A stretch of DNA of 64,000 bases from Elmis aenea (taxonomy: Eukaryota; Arthropoda; Insecta; Coleoptera; Elmidae). The position numbers and the translations under genes are program-made. Of this stretch, positions 46,456-57,762 are shown piece after piece; within the stretch, counting starts at the first letter, position 1, and every line of letters starts with the position of its first letter. A model generated the notes under the pieces. The model worked only from the letters and a program-made list of their open reading frames with translations. It did not search any database and had not been told where the DNA came from. Where the stretch lies: assembly GCA_947652605.1 (NCBI GenBank), contig OX393576.1, positions 58,256,966 to 58,320,965 of the forward strand, read 5' to 3'.

Positions 46456-48740
46456 AGCAAATATTCCTTAACAACAGGTCCATAAACGCTTTATTTTAAA
46501 GATAGTGTTAAAATTTTCGAAAAAATATGGGTAATTTTTAACTGTTTCCCAATCAGTAAATATATTTTAACCAAATTTGGTATGCAGCACCACCTGACAG
46601 GTTACCACATGAGCATGCCAAGCCCCACAAACAACCAGTGGCGGAGTTGTGGGGATTCTGTTTCAATAAAATTTATAAAAAACTAGTACAGCCCTGTTCA
46701 AAATCAAACTCTAACTTGTTTTTGGGTAGAGCATTTTATTTTAAACAAAAAGTGTCTTTTGAGTTTTCTTCGTATCTGCCACCGTTTGACGCGAAATTTG
46801 ATTTATTTTACTATTCTCGCGAAAAATTTGCTCATAAGTTCGATCTAAAAATATCGCTAATATTGGAAATATAGAAGTAATTATCGATTTTTGCAGTTTT
46901 TAGTAACACAACATGCTAATTATGAGGAAAGGAGTTCCACTAAATTAACGATTAATGAGCATTTACTTTGCACATTGCAACTTGCTTTTAGCGATATTTT
47001 TGGATCAAACTTATTAGCTAATTTCTCGCGAGAATCTGTGCGTAACACGACAAACTTGTGTTTTATGTTATAAACTAAGAAACACCAATGGGGAAATCCT
47101 GGAAACATACCAAGTCTTTAAGAATTTTAAAATAAAATTGTAGGTTAGTCTACCTAGAGTAGTAACAAAATTTTAATATAAAGAAGAATAAAAAAGATTA
47201 ATTATTTTCTTGCATTAATATTCAAAATACAATATGCGATGGAAACAAAATGAAACCTGAAAGTAATATACTTGATGATATATCTAATGAAAATGTAACG
47301 TAACCTGTACAATTTCGTTTAAGTGCTACCAACAATCAACCATAAAACACACATCCATCTCTACATTACTGTTGTGTGGTGTTCATCTGTCACGTGAAAT
47401 TATACACGCGCTATTATCACCACAAATTTCAGTATTTACACTGATTATCATTTCGGATTCATTAACCGAAAAATACATCCCATAATTTTCCACATAGACA
47501 GCTTTATAACAAACAGTCCATATTTGCTATGTGGCTGCATTTTACCCTCAATTGCCCACCACATGTGACATATTGCGAATGTAGAATTATTCTCACACAT
47601 GACTGATGTCTCATTACTGACAGCTGTGAAAACAATTCAAAATATACTGAGTGGAATTAATACAGCCACATTCCAGGACGTGAAAAACTAAACTAATCCT
47701 TGCATTGGTAGGACTATATTTGAAAATATCAATTATTAATTAGGTTTTTACTGATAATTATTATTTGATTAATAAGAATATTAGTTCTAGAGTTTTCAAT
47801 GTGTGCATTCAGAAAAAAATAGCCACGTTGGTCATTGATTATTAGAGCAATATATTTCATTTTGTTTTTAAGTGATTTCTTTAACCAATAAAATTTGCAT
47901 AATTAATTTGTGCGATTTAATTTAAACTAAAAATAATTTTAGAGCTTATAATGCTATAGAAACAATTTTCCAAAGCCAAAAATTATGAAGGTGTTAAAAA
48001 TAAAGTAGTAAGTCATATTTTAAAGCTTAATTATATCGCATTTGATTTAACATGTTGCAATTTACATTGCGTTTTTTAATCATGTAGGTACGTTTATAGT
48101 TATTGACTGATTCGAGAAGAAACGTTTTTTAATTTCTCTTGAACTAACTGAAAGATTACTTAATAATTGGTGGTGTTTAACATTATTCTCTTGTAGTTAC
48201 TGAATTTTCGAAAATGTTATGTCTGGCATTAGTAATTTTTATTTTATTTGGAATAATTAACATGAAACAAATACTGACGCATACGTTGCTAAAATATGTA
48301 ACACTTCAACAGGGCCAATTTATGAAGTTTTAACTTTAGTTAAACAAATTAACGTTCAAATATTACGGTCGTAACTTGGAATTTGGAATACGATGTCAGT
48401 GTTTGTGGATTTCGTCAACCAACAAACGCTATGTTGATAAATTTGTACATCAAAAGTATAACACATTACTCGTACAATATGTGTTTATAGAAAAGAATAA
48501 CAACGATACAACTTCAATAAAAAAGGATGACAACAGGAACCCAAAATCTTAGGACAGCCCCGCTTATGTTAGTAGTTAAGAACCAACCACCGAAACTGGA
48601 AATCAATTGTAACACTGATATGGTGGTTAATTTCCAAGGCCACTCAACCATCATTTAAAAAAAAAAACAAGCACCGAGAAATGTACAGCCGGTCGAAAAA
48701 TAAAGGAGATTGTTGTTAAAATTGTTGTGTTTTATTTGTT
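46456..48740. other. AT-rich intergenic DNA, no gene recognised
   Basis: No supported coding or repeat feature. The plus frame 46638-46874 and the minus frame 46920-47108 share only composition; both contain a phrase like 'ctcgcgagaa' but no domain. Confidence 0.4.
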
Positions 48741-48762
48741 TCTTAGTGTGTAAAATAGCTCC

Positions 48763-48915
48763 ATACCTGTGTACTAAAAACGACGTTTAAGGGCCAAACC
48801 ACCTTACAAAGACGATCACGTGTCAAAATTAACAACAATAAATAAAAGAGCAATAAGTACTCTTCCCCCCAATAGTGCAACCGATGTACAGCATGGTCCG
48901 TTACAGTAACAATTT
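48763..48915. repeat. Diverged single arm of the fold-back element at 54697-55462
   Basis: The sequence 'ccaccttacaaag', 'aacaacaataaataa', 'gagcaataagtact' and 'agtgcaaccgatgtaca' parallels 'ccaccttataaag', 'aaaacaataaaaat', 'gagtaataagtact' and 'agtgcatccaatgtaca' at 55185-55266. Only this inner piece remains, without the repeat-bearing end. Confidence 0.7.
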
Positions 48916-50040
48916 TAAAAAAAGCATTGATAATAAGTGCTACTAGGAGTATTAAAAAAACTTTAAGCCAATAAGCAAACTTTTTTGGCAACTTCAAATA
49001 AATGGACTAATGGTTTACAAAAAGCTATCAACCTGATAGTAATGTAACTTCATTAATTTTAAAACTAATATAAGCAATTGCAATCAAAATTGACCTACCT
49101 TATTTTCAGTAGCACCCAAATGGCTTTTTAAGCATTTCCAAGTACGAAAGCGGTCTCTCTAGAGGAAGCACAATGACTAAAATAAACTCCTGCAAACGTC
49201 CACCACGCGAAAGTTTCCTAATAATCCTTATAAATTTACCAAAATATGTCATATTTCACCACATGTTCACTTAAAAACACGTTAACGCCTAGAGTTTCGA
49301 CTTGCTTCAAATTTTCGAAAAGAAAGTGTTCGTTGAACAAGGCTATTCAACATCACGCACACGTCCTAGCGACCGCTGCTATCAGCTGATTGATAACCAA
49401 CCAGTTAACATTATGTTATTTTAGTTTTCAATATAATCTTAAACTGGGTAATACTTTTAATCGTTCACTTACACATTTGCAAGTAATTTACACTATCGCT
49501 ATGTGATTGGATAACTGAAATAACATTTACCTATATAAGCTAAATTATAAAATTAAAGCTCTAATCAAAAATCACTGTACTATCATTTTTCACACACTAC
49601 ACAACTGCGCACGCCTCGCTTAGTACAGTGAGATCAAAATGTGGGGATAGCATAACTTCGAAAACGTTTTTATTCATTCAAAAAACATCCTACGGACGCA
49701 AAAATGTTAATTAGTAACGTTTAACATACACTTTTGAAGTTAAAGCATAAAATACATAAAGTTAACAAGAATGTACAATATGCATAACAGCATAATACAA
49801 ACACCACGTTAGCCCTTAAATCATTTTAAAAACTTAAATTTTAGCCTGGATAACCACTTTTAGGGTAAAATAGGTAATACATCTCTCATGAAACTGAAAA
49901 ACCTTACAATAATAATAATACTCAAAACCTAAATTGAGAAAAGTTTGAAGTTGCGCGCCTATTTCAAAAACCAAATATTTAACTTTTTCCATCCTTCCAT
50001 ATTTATATCATTTTTTACTTTTAGATTTAATAAAGCTTAT
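48916..50040. other. AT-rich intergenic DNA, no gene recognised
   Basis: Nothing with a recognisable motif or repeat boundary. Confidence 0.45.
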
Positions 50041-50043
50041 ATA

Positions 50044-51016
50044 CTAGGTGGTCCACATAAAACGATCACTACTGGGATTTCGTAAACGGTAAGAGCTACA
50101 AAAAAAAATTAAATTAGTCAAATTGTTCCCCTTTCTGAGACCGGTTTAGTGATGCTTTAATGTTTTAAAAAAATTCCATGGCTCGCTAAAAACGAAACAT
50201 TTAAAGAAAAAAAAAATTGGCAACATTGCATACATTGATTTGCGTTTGAACATTTTTTTATCAGCAATTTTTACTTAGGTATTTACAATTTTGGTTCGAA
50301 CTGAAAGCCTTCAGTTCGTAAACATAGCTGCAAACTTTTGGGTATCGTAAAACACAAACTAGAAATAATTACGAGAAAAACAGAGATGACAGCTAATGAC
50401 AATGTTGCCATCTGTATTATTTTCATTCAAATCAGTGATTAACATATTTTCAACACCAATTTTTGAAAGGAAGAACACAATATCTAGGAAAAAATACTAT
50501 TCGAAATTTATTTTTATTCCAAATTGCAGCTTTTTCATTTGCAAGTATTTAATAATAACGCTTATTAAAGGACTAAATGTCAAAACTTTGAGGACCTCTT
50601 GCAGACACAGCAAGCATGGTACAACATTTTCGTATAAAGATTTTTGACTTAGAATTTTACGAAGAACATCGCCACGTGAAGCGCTTCCACCAATTTTTAC
50701 ACACCCTGTATATCAAAATAAAAATATTAAACCTTAAAAGTTTTTTTATGTGGTTTATACTTAAAATAATGCAGTTTTGTAATTTATCTAAGAATTTAAA
50801 CTGAAACTGATGAATGTCTTAATTTTAAAGTGTGTAAATAATCTACATTTTCCCCAAAAATATTTTGGACCGTCAAGTGTAACGAAGTTATTAACGATTT
50901 TAAAAAAATCCCTTTTTTTTTGTTTATTATCTAGTGTGCCATGGAACTTTTTTTAAATATTAAAGCACCAAAGTTTACGAGATCCCAATAGTGGCCCTAC
51001 TATGTGGGCCTCCATG
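50044..51016. mobile_element. Third copy of the GGTGGTCCAC element
   Basis: The left end TA|CTAGGTGGTCCACATAA is followed by 'tcgtaaacggtaagagctac', 'tgatgctttaatg' and 'ccatggctcgct'. The right arm (about 50840-51016) is the inverse: 'gtgccatgg', 'ttaaagca', 'tttacgagatcccaatag' and 'tggcc', ending 'ctccatg|ta'. A CACCCTG|TA terminus at 50708 within it shows a further insertion whose left end I could not place. Confidence 0.75.
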
Positions 51017-51036
51017 TATAGCTTAAATATTGATCT

Positions 51037-51607
51037 CTACCCCCACGCCCCAAGCAAAAGATGTCTAAGATGTATTGCATAGTATACGTTTAGAAAATGA
51101 TTAACAACATTTTTAAACTTTTTTAAAGCCTTTAAAAATCTTTCAAAACTGAAAATGTGTTGCAAAGTATTTCTGCAAAATGAAACAATTATACAATGAA
51201 ATTCCCCAAATATTATTGTATTAAATTGTTTTATTTCCTTTGAGAAGCCAATCAGTGATTCGTGTGCATTATCTTCCAGCTCTAAATCAATTTTGCCTAT
51301 TTCAGTCGGATTCCACATAAGAACCCAAATTTTACAAAAAGCTTCGTCATATTTTTCCGAGTATTTTTCTCACCAGAAAAAATGTCTACAGCTCTCTAGA
51401 AAGCAGCTTTTCAATATATCACAATCTCTCTCATCAAATCCAGTGGAGCATAAAATTTACTTGGTAAAAAACATTACTGGAAACATGTTAATAATCTTAT
51501 TAAATGTATTAAAAAGCTTGCCCAAGAGAATTATTTATAAGAGTATTAAGGACTTTGCAACTCCAACGTATCTCAAGGAAATTCTTTCTAGAACAGGATT
51601 TTTATAA
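51037..51607. other. Two overlapping unassigned open frames on opposite strands
   Basis: A minus-strand frame runs from about 51360 to 51037 without a stop, including 'WNPTEIGKIDLELEDNAHES' and 'LIGFSKEIKQFNTI', and a plus-strand frame covers 51293-51607. They are longer than most chance frames here and the minus frame has a protein-like residue mix, but I recognise no domain. It may be an old repeat or a pseudoexon. Confidence 0.25.
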
Positions 51608-51704
51608 AATACTAGAAATTAACAAGAGTTGGTTTGTACAAACATTTAAAAATGAGATATAATCCTTAAAAAATAAGTTGGTATTGTAACTAAAGTTTAA
51701 TTAG

Positions 51705-52181
51705 TTAAATCCTTATGTCTTGGACCTTGTAACGAGTTGGACGAAGAACTGGAAGATCAAGCTCAATAAGCAAAAATCTGTCCATACTACTTTTGCGATA
51801 CGCAAACGAGATTCTCATCACGTAGTCTTCATAAATAGACAACAAGTACCAGTCGCTGACTTCGCATCTAGATGTAGACCCAAGTAGACTTGGAGAACTC
51901 ACATCGACTCAAAAGCTCAACAAATCCGTGAATAGACACGTAAAATGTATTGGCTTTTCGAGCGTCATTCCAAAATGAAGATCGGAAACAAGCGGCTCAT
52001 CTATCGAGCCATCACACGACCCATCTGGACAATTATGGCGATGCACCAAAGCATCAAACAGCAACATTATTTAAAGAGTCCAGAAGAAGTTTCTCCGTAC
52101 GATAACCAACGCTCGATGGTTTCAGCGGAACGAATCATTACACACCGATTTAAGGATCAAGTGGGTGAACGAAGACAGTAA
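51705..52181 (+). pseudogene. LINE ORF2 fragment (palm end and thumb)
   Basis: The + frame reads 'VTSWTKNWKIKLNKQKSVHT', then 'TFAIRK', 'VFINRQQVPVADFASRCRPK', a stop, 'TWRTHIDSKAQQIRE', a stop, and 'MYWLFERHSKMKIGNKRLIY', then 'RAITRPIWT'. These are the post-catalytic blocks of jockey-like LINE reverse transcriptases (KIxxNxxKS, LTWxxHI, KxxLYxxxIRPxWTYG). Two internal stops and the loss of the YGxxLWG block show decay. The continuation to 52181 stays open but diverges. Confidence 0.85.
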
Positions 52182-52209
52182 TGACTTTGCTCACCGATCA
52201 AGACTTTTA

Positions 52210-52398
52210 GAGTCACCGCACACTACAGACTTTTAATCGACCGACAGTTTGATCGTCTTCGCAAATGGAATGAGTGTTAAGAGAGCGCGCACACGTGCAC
52301 ATTAAAAGTCGGTCAACTAAATATGTAATACAAATCCATGTGATGGCCCGATAACGATCAAACTGTCGGCCGGCTAAAAGTCTGTAGTGTGCAGTCTC
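52210..52398. mobile_element. 189-bp Harbinger-like MITE, TTA duplication
   Basis: The left arm GAGTCACCGCACACTACAG and the right arm (inverted) GAGACTGCACACTACAGAC continue as 'acttttaatcgaccgacag' and 'acttttagccggccgacag', both reaching 'tttgatcg'. The flanks are TTA (52207-52209) and TTA (52399-52401), the usual target of PIF/Harbinger. Non-coding. Confidence 0.88.
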
Positions 52399-52401
52399 TT
52401 A

Positions 52402-53755
52402 AGCGCTTCAAACCTAATGACTTAGTCGTATTGTAAATAGTATTTATCTACAGATAAATAGCAAAGTTTAGTCAGTGGACTACTCTTTTGCAACATAATG
52501 CTTTTTAATTTGTTGTAAATTTCCGAAATAATAATTGAATAATGCGTGTACTAAGTAGATTTATCTAACTAAAAATAATTTGAACATGATGTGGTAGATG
52601 CATTTAGTACTAATCTCTATTTATTTCATTTAAGTGTTTTTTCACAACATGAATAATATAAGGTGATGGAAGAATAGCGTGCACATTTTTCTAAGTTTAT
52701 AAATACTTTACTGTTGCGAAACATTTCCGTAAAACGTTGCAAAATGAATAAGTACCAGAAGGAATTCGTGTTTTTCTATAATTATTAGGAGTGAAGCAGC
52801 AAATTTTATTATTTTTTATATTTCAACGACGCAACCTATCGTGTGGAAAAACAGCAACTAATTATTCAAATATTATTTACCACTTTAACACAGGACATAA
52901 GGATATAATACAGCAATTTAACAATACAAATGATGTCGTTATGTTCCTATAGCGTAGGTATAAAATCCCAACGTCTTTATTTCTGTTTTAACGATGGACA
53001 TTAAAATAAATGCCAGTTAAATTATCCAAGCAACGAGTCTGAGCTGTTCCAAATTGAAACTTCAAGACGAGACGTTGTAAATACACCACCGTTAACTGTT
53101 TTCCCACACATATAAATTTGAGGGATTCGGTTTCTAAAATGTGCATTATGGGGTTTGCTTTGTGCTTGTGTAAATTTATGCACGTTTTCCTTTGTGCAAT
53201 AAGCATCTTTGTGCAGCTTGTGCAAGTTCTGTGATTAACACTAATTTTAGCTTAAACTGAACAACAAAGGAAACCCATTAGTGTAAGAATGAATATAAGA
53301 AGCCACTGTTGTAGTGGTTTCAAAATTGTTTATAAATAAATAAAAACAGTATTAAAAAAAAGTGTTTTTTGTAATAACAATGGAAACAGTCCAGAAGTAT
53401 TTTTAACATGCGCACAACCAGGGGGGTGCAAGGGTGCAGTTACACCCTCCCCCAAAACAAAGGAAGTCGTTATCGATATCGATACAACATAGTAATGTAC
53501 CTAAGCTTCACTAAATCATCATGTAGCACTAAAGTTGATAAAAATAAATTTAATCCACAGATCAGCAACTTGACCAATCTATGGCTCAACTCACAGTAGA
53601 GAGTCAATGGAAGTATTTTATCGAATCTCATTGTTAATCCATGTGTTTGATTTAGCGACTATTGAGCAGTTGCACAGAGTGGTACAAAAAATCAACGAAA
53701 ATATATAAAATTAAAAATACTGTACGCCGGTATTTCTAGACACACCCTGGGCTGC
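52402..53755. other. AT-rich intergenic DNA, no gene recognised
   Basis: No supported gene. A short GC-rich hairpin-like stretch ('gtgcaagggtgcagttacaccc') lies near 53427-53449. The minus frames at 52988-53225 show no domain. Confidence 0.4.
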
Positions 53756-53759
53756 TGTA

Positions 53760-54570
53760 CAAAATCTTGTACATAACTTATTTTGGATTTTGAAATCCTA
53801 TATAAGTACACCAAAGACATTTTCTAGTTAGTCACCAAGACTAAGATACAGAACTACATCAAATTAATTCTGGCTTACCGCAGGATAGGGTGCTGGGACC
53901 CCTATTATGTATATATTTAAATCACTTCAGATTTTCCAACATCGAACATCACAACTATTGCCACATTTGCAGACGACACAACACTAATGGCATCACACAG
54001 GGACATGAGGATGGCTTTAACATTTATCCAAAACCACCATAATAAAACGCATATCGGCTCAGACGTTGGAGGATAAAAGCAAACCAATCAAAATCAGCAC
54101 AGGTGAGCTGACATTTACGAAAAAAAGAAAACATGCCTACCAGTAAAACTGACCGACAGGCAGATACCACAAGAGAACTCGACCAAATATCTTGACATAC
54201 ATCTAGACCGTAGACTAACCTGGACAATACATTTGAAACAAAAGAAAGCAACTTTCCTACAAACTCGGTAAATTATACTGGTTGTTAGTAAAAAATTAGC
54301 TTAGAAAACAAAATATTAGTGTACAAATAGTGCTGAAACCAGTATGGTTATACGGAGTCCAAATGTGGGGCACAGCATCCATATCAAATATTGAGATTCT
54401 TGAGAGATTTCAGTCTAAAGTGTTGCGCCTGATAGTCAATGTACCGTGGTTCGTGACAAATAAAATAATGTAAACGAATCCCAAAATCCCCAGTGTAAAA
54501 GAAGTGCAAAACTGTAGTATTAAATATAGTGAAAAACTAAAAGTGCACCTTAATCGGTTAGCTTAAAAGG
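53760..54570 (+). pseudogene. Jockey-like LINE ORF2 fragment
   Basis: Reverse-transcriptase blocks occur in order. 'SGLPQDRVLGP' is near 53873 and 'TFADDTTLMASHRDMRMALT' near 53963-54022, with the catalytic Asp pair kept. 'KLTDRQIPQENSTKYLDIHL' then 'DRRLTWTIHLKQK' is near 54147-54243. The thumb is 'VWLYGVQMWGTASISNIEIL' then 'ERFQSKVLRLIVNVPWFVTN' near 54345-54464. Frames change several times and stops are present. It is the 3' half of an ORF2 only. Confidence 0.9.
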
Positions 54571-54696
54571 TTTAAGGCATCTGACTTAAAAACTAGGTTT
54601 AATTAATTAATTCAAAAACAACAAATCTAAATTAGTCAATATTGGGACGGTTGTAAAGGGCATAAGCCATTGGGCGATTGCTGGCATGTTATTTAA

Positions 54697-55462
54697 GGTA
54701 TCCGGAACATTCACCGAAAACCAATTCACCGAAAGCAATTCACCGAAAATCAATTCACCGAACAAGCAATTCACCGAACAAGCAATTCACCGAACAAGCA
54801 ATTCACCGAACAAGCAATTCACCGAATCATCGAAAAATAAATGGATATAAATTACATGATATATATGTTAATCAAAGATCAGAAAGTAATATATTGTGAC
54901 TGACCATCCTATTTTGTACATTGGTTGCACTTTTTGGGGTTAAGTACTTATTACTCATATTTTTATTGTTTTTAATTATGGCTTTATAAGGTGGTTGGAC
55001 CCTCAAACGTTGTTTCACGTATTTATATCCACAGGTATAGAGCAATTATTACACAGTAAGAAATAAATAAAAAAATTAGAAAATAATATATTTATTAAAA
55101 AAAATATTGTCAAATAATCTTACTGTGTAATAATTGCTCTATACCTATGGATATAAATACGTAACACAACGTTTGAGGGTCCAACCACCTTATAAAGCCA
55201 TAATTAAAAACAATAAAAATATGAGTAATAAGTACTTAACCCCAAAAAGTGCATCCAATGTACAAACTAGGATGGTCAGTCACAATATATTACTTTCTGA
55301 TCTTTGATTAACATATTTGATGTAATTTATATCCATTTATTTTTCGATGATTCGGTGAATTGCTTGTTCGGTGAATTGCTTGTTCGGTGAATTGATTTTC
55401 GGTGAATTGCTTTCGGTGAATTGCTTTCGGTGAATTGGTTTTCGGTGAATCTTCCTAGACCC
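54697..55462. mobile_element. 766-bp fold-back element with tandem ATTCACCGAA repeats in its arms
   Basis: Two arms of roughly 350 bp are nearly perfect inverted copies around a short AT-rich loop (about 55063-55118). Each outer arm holds tandem ATTCACCGAA-based units: about nine at the left (54710-54825) and about six at the right (55349-55450). It is flanked by the 9-bp repeat GTTATTTAA (54688-54696 and 55463-55471), with ends beginning GG. Nine-base duplications and long inverted repeats suggest a Mutator-like fold-back, but no transposase is present to prove it. Confidence 0.88.
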
Positions 55463-55471
55463 GTTATTTAA

Positions 55472-56575
55472 ATAAAGGGTTTACTTATTGTCCATTCAAA
55501 GCAGATTGTAAACAATCTAGGGGTTATAAAAAAAAAATGTGTGATAATGCATTTGCTGGAAAGATGTTCCAACATAAGGAAATACTTCAGTCGTTGAATA
55601 TTTTCATTCGAGGGCATTATCTTAGGCAATAACGAAATTGCAGACAAATTAGAGTTATATGTGTTCGACTCTTTTAACAGAATCTAACACTAAAAACGCA
55701 AATCTAACATAATACCTATATATATACATATGTTACAAAAAATCATAATTCGATTATACACTCGTCTTCACCAAAAAAATATATAACTGGCTTTGCTTTC
55801 GTTGGCTAACCAATTTATTCCAATCGCAAGTTTCAAGTTTCGCGGTTAATTCAGGTACCTAAATGGTAGCATTTATAACACAACCCACCAGATTCAGTTG
55901 CTTTAACGATTGCTATAAATTTACGTTACTTTTTGAATATACTTGTCGGAATTTTTTATTTCTACATTTTTTTAATCAAAATAACTTGCAAGAATACCGT
56001 GACTTTATGCGCTATATCTAAGACAAACGGCACGTTATTACCAAACCTCTCCAGCAAGAACAAGAGGGTATTAATTCTGTATGCCCATTATTTTTATTTT
56101 CATGAAGCTCCTTGCTTTAATGATTTACGAGTCTCTGTCTTGTAGTTTAAATTTATATGTCAAGGTAGATTGTATTAAAATGTAAGTATTTAATCTTTTT
56201 AAGATAATGATTTGTAGTTTCCCAAGTTTATAAAGACAATGTCTTTATGAGCTATAACCGCAATTGAAACAAGGAATTTTTGTTGATCTTCAAAAAAATC
56301 AGTTATTTAAATATATTTTTGTAGAATTTTATCAACTGCGAGAATTCACAACTTTGTTTCGAATTACCTGACTTTTTTGAGCTCAACGCCCAATTTAATC
56401 GAGTCAATTAAAATAAGGGTAGGACAGAACATCCTTCCTCGAATAAATTTATTATTAACAAAGTTGTACGTCACTGATGCCCACTGTCTCCATTATTATG
56501 AATTTAAACTATTAATAATAATATATGTAAATACGGCTCTCAACTTATAGTCAAGAAAATGCGACGCTATGGAAA
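55472..56575. other. AT-rich intergenic DNA, no gene recognised
   Basis: No recognisable coding or repeat structure. Confidence 0.45.
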
Positions 56576-56589
56576 TTACGGTTGGCAAA

Positions 56590-56880
56590 GAACACATATA
56601 TGTACTCACTTCTGTTCGCCGATGATCAAATAATTTTGGCAGAAAACAAATAGGGTGCTGAATCCATGATGAAAAAATTAATAAAAGAATACGGCAAGTG
56701 GGACTTGGATATCAATGTTGATAAAACTAAATACATGGTAATTGGAAATAACAGTAAAGACATTATAACCTCAAAAGGAAGGATAAAAATGGTCGATGAA
56801 TACAAATATCTAGGCTAGGGGTAATATTAACTTCAGATGCAATTGATACCAAAAACATCTTTGATAAATAGGAAAACGGA
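56590..56880 (+). pseudogene. RTE-like LINE reverse transcriptase fragment
   Basis: The + frame reads 'TYMYSLLFADDQIILAENK', a stop, 'GAESMMKKLIKEYGKWDLDI' and 'NVDKTKYMVIG', then 'KMVDEYKYLG', a stop or shift and 'VILTSD'. The FADD box (56613-56624), 'KTKYMVIG' and 'YKYLG' blocks match the RTE-type palm domain, the same kind of LINE as the tails at 23443-23750 and 27060-27432. It is truncated on both sides and dead. Confidence 0.88.
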
Positions 56881-57270
56881 CAGCAATAACTTGACAATTA
56901 CATTCAGTATTACAGAGCTAAATATTTCCTTGAAAATCATCAAATTTTGGTTCAACATTTTAAAGTAAAAATCGCACCTTAAATCTAAGCACTAGTACCA
57001 TTAGATGTGCAATAATTTTACCTTTCTGTTGGTACCATTACCTTTTCTGTAAGTTAAATCGGTGAGTAGGAATTCACGAAAACGCTCAAAACAACGTTAA
57101 ACTCCTATGTCCGAGCTTGCAAGTGGGCACCCGGTATGTAACACTAAAACCGTTATTTTTATAAAAACATATCGGGTAGATTATGTCATATGTAATTGTA
57201 AAAAAAAATTTGATGAGTCTTTTCATTTTATGTAACCATTTTGTTGAAACAATTCATGATTTTGAGGTAA
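56881..57270. other. Intergenic DNA downstream of the ADAMTS-like gene
   Basis: No gene is recognised. This separates the LINE fragment from the host gene's 3' end. Confidence 0.4.
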
Positions 57271-57276
57271 TTTATT
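57271..57276 (-). terminator. Candidate polyadenylation signal AATAAA
   Basis: AATAAA on the minus strand, 85 bp downstream of the TAA stop of the ADAMTS-like gene. A second AATAAA overlaps the stop itself (57360-57365), too early to give much 3' UTR. The choice is inference. Confidence 0.45.
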
Positions 57277-57360
57277 AAAATAATTAAATCAAATTTATCT
57301 CAATTATTATAGGTACATAATATAAACCACAAGTGACTGTTATTTTCCCTTAGAATAAAT

Positions 57361-57762
57361 TTATTCTTCTACTTTAGATCCGTTGTGGTGATGATATCCT
57401 TTTTTTATTTCGGCAGCTTTTTGGCCAGTAAAAACTTTGGCATGAGCAACATCTACAGTATCTGCAACTTTATCTCCTTCTGTTTCGAAAGACTCATCTG
57501 ATAAATTCAATGACAAATGAGATTTTTTCAGCGGCATTTCAATCAGTTTTATATCTTCAGGGAATATTTTGTCATCGACAATTGTGCCGACTTTTAGGGT
57601 TTCCTTAGCTGTGTTAGCTGTGTTAGCTGTGTTAGCTGTGTTAGCTGTGTTAGCTGTGTGGCCGGAACAATTTTCATTTTGGTCGTTATTTCGTCCAGTT
57701 TTGTGACTTAACCGGTGCTTAGATTTGACTAGTCGAATCCTTCGGGGTATGTTCTCATAAGG
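57361..57762 (-). CDS. ADAMTS/ADAMTS-like protein, last coding exon (basic tail with Asn-Thr-Ala repeats)
   Basis: This 402-nt exon continues the chain from 58499 in phase 0 and ends at TAA (57363-57361). The acceptor is a T-rich tract ending TTTTTTTAG before CCT TAT GAG. It encodes 133 residues. A basic stretch, 'YENIPRRIRLVKSKHRLSHK', comes first, followed by an Asn-rich segment. Then comes a run in which Thr-Ala occurs six times separated by Asn, encoded by a 9-bp tandem repeat at 57607-57659. An acidic/polar tail ends 'GYHHHNGSKVEE'. There is no PLAC domain, no transmembrane segment and no further cysteine pattern beyond one Cys. Many family members end in a PLAC domain, so this is either a lineage-specific C-terminus or one of several alternative ends. 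Phase agreement with the preceding exon is the main support that it belongs. Confidence 0.8.
   Translation of the reverse strand, partial: PYENIPRRIRLVKSKHRLSHKTGRNNDQNENCSGHTANTANTANTANTANTAKETLKVGTIVDDKIFPEDIKLIEMPLKKSHLSLNLSDESFETEGDKVADTVDVAHAKVFTGQKAAEIKKGYHHHNGSKVEE

Noticed and set aside
54710..54830. Regularly spaced repeats resembling a CRISPR array
   Set aside because: The spacers are themselves near-identical (16-bp tandem units), the array is mirrored in the other arm of a fold-back element, and the genome is eukaryotic.
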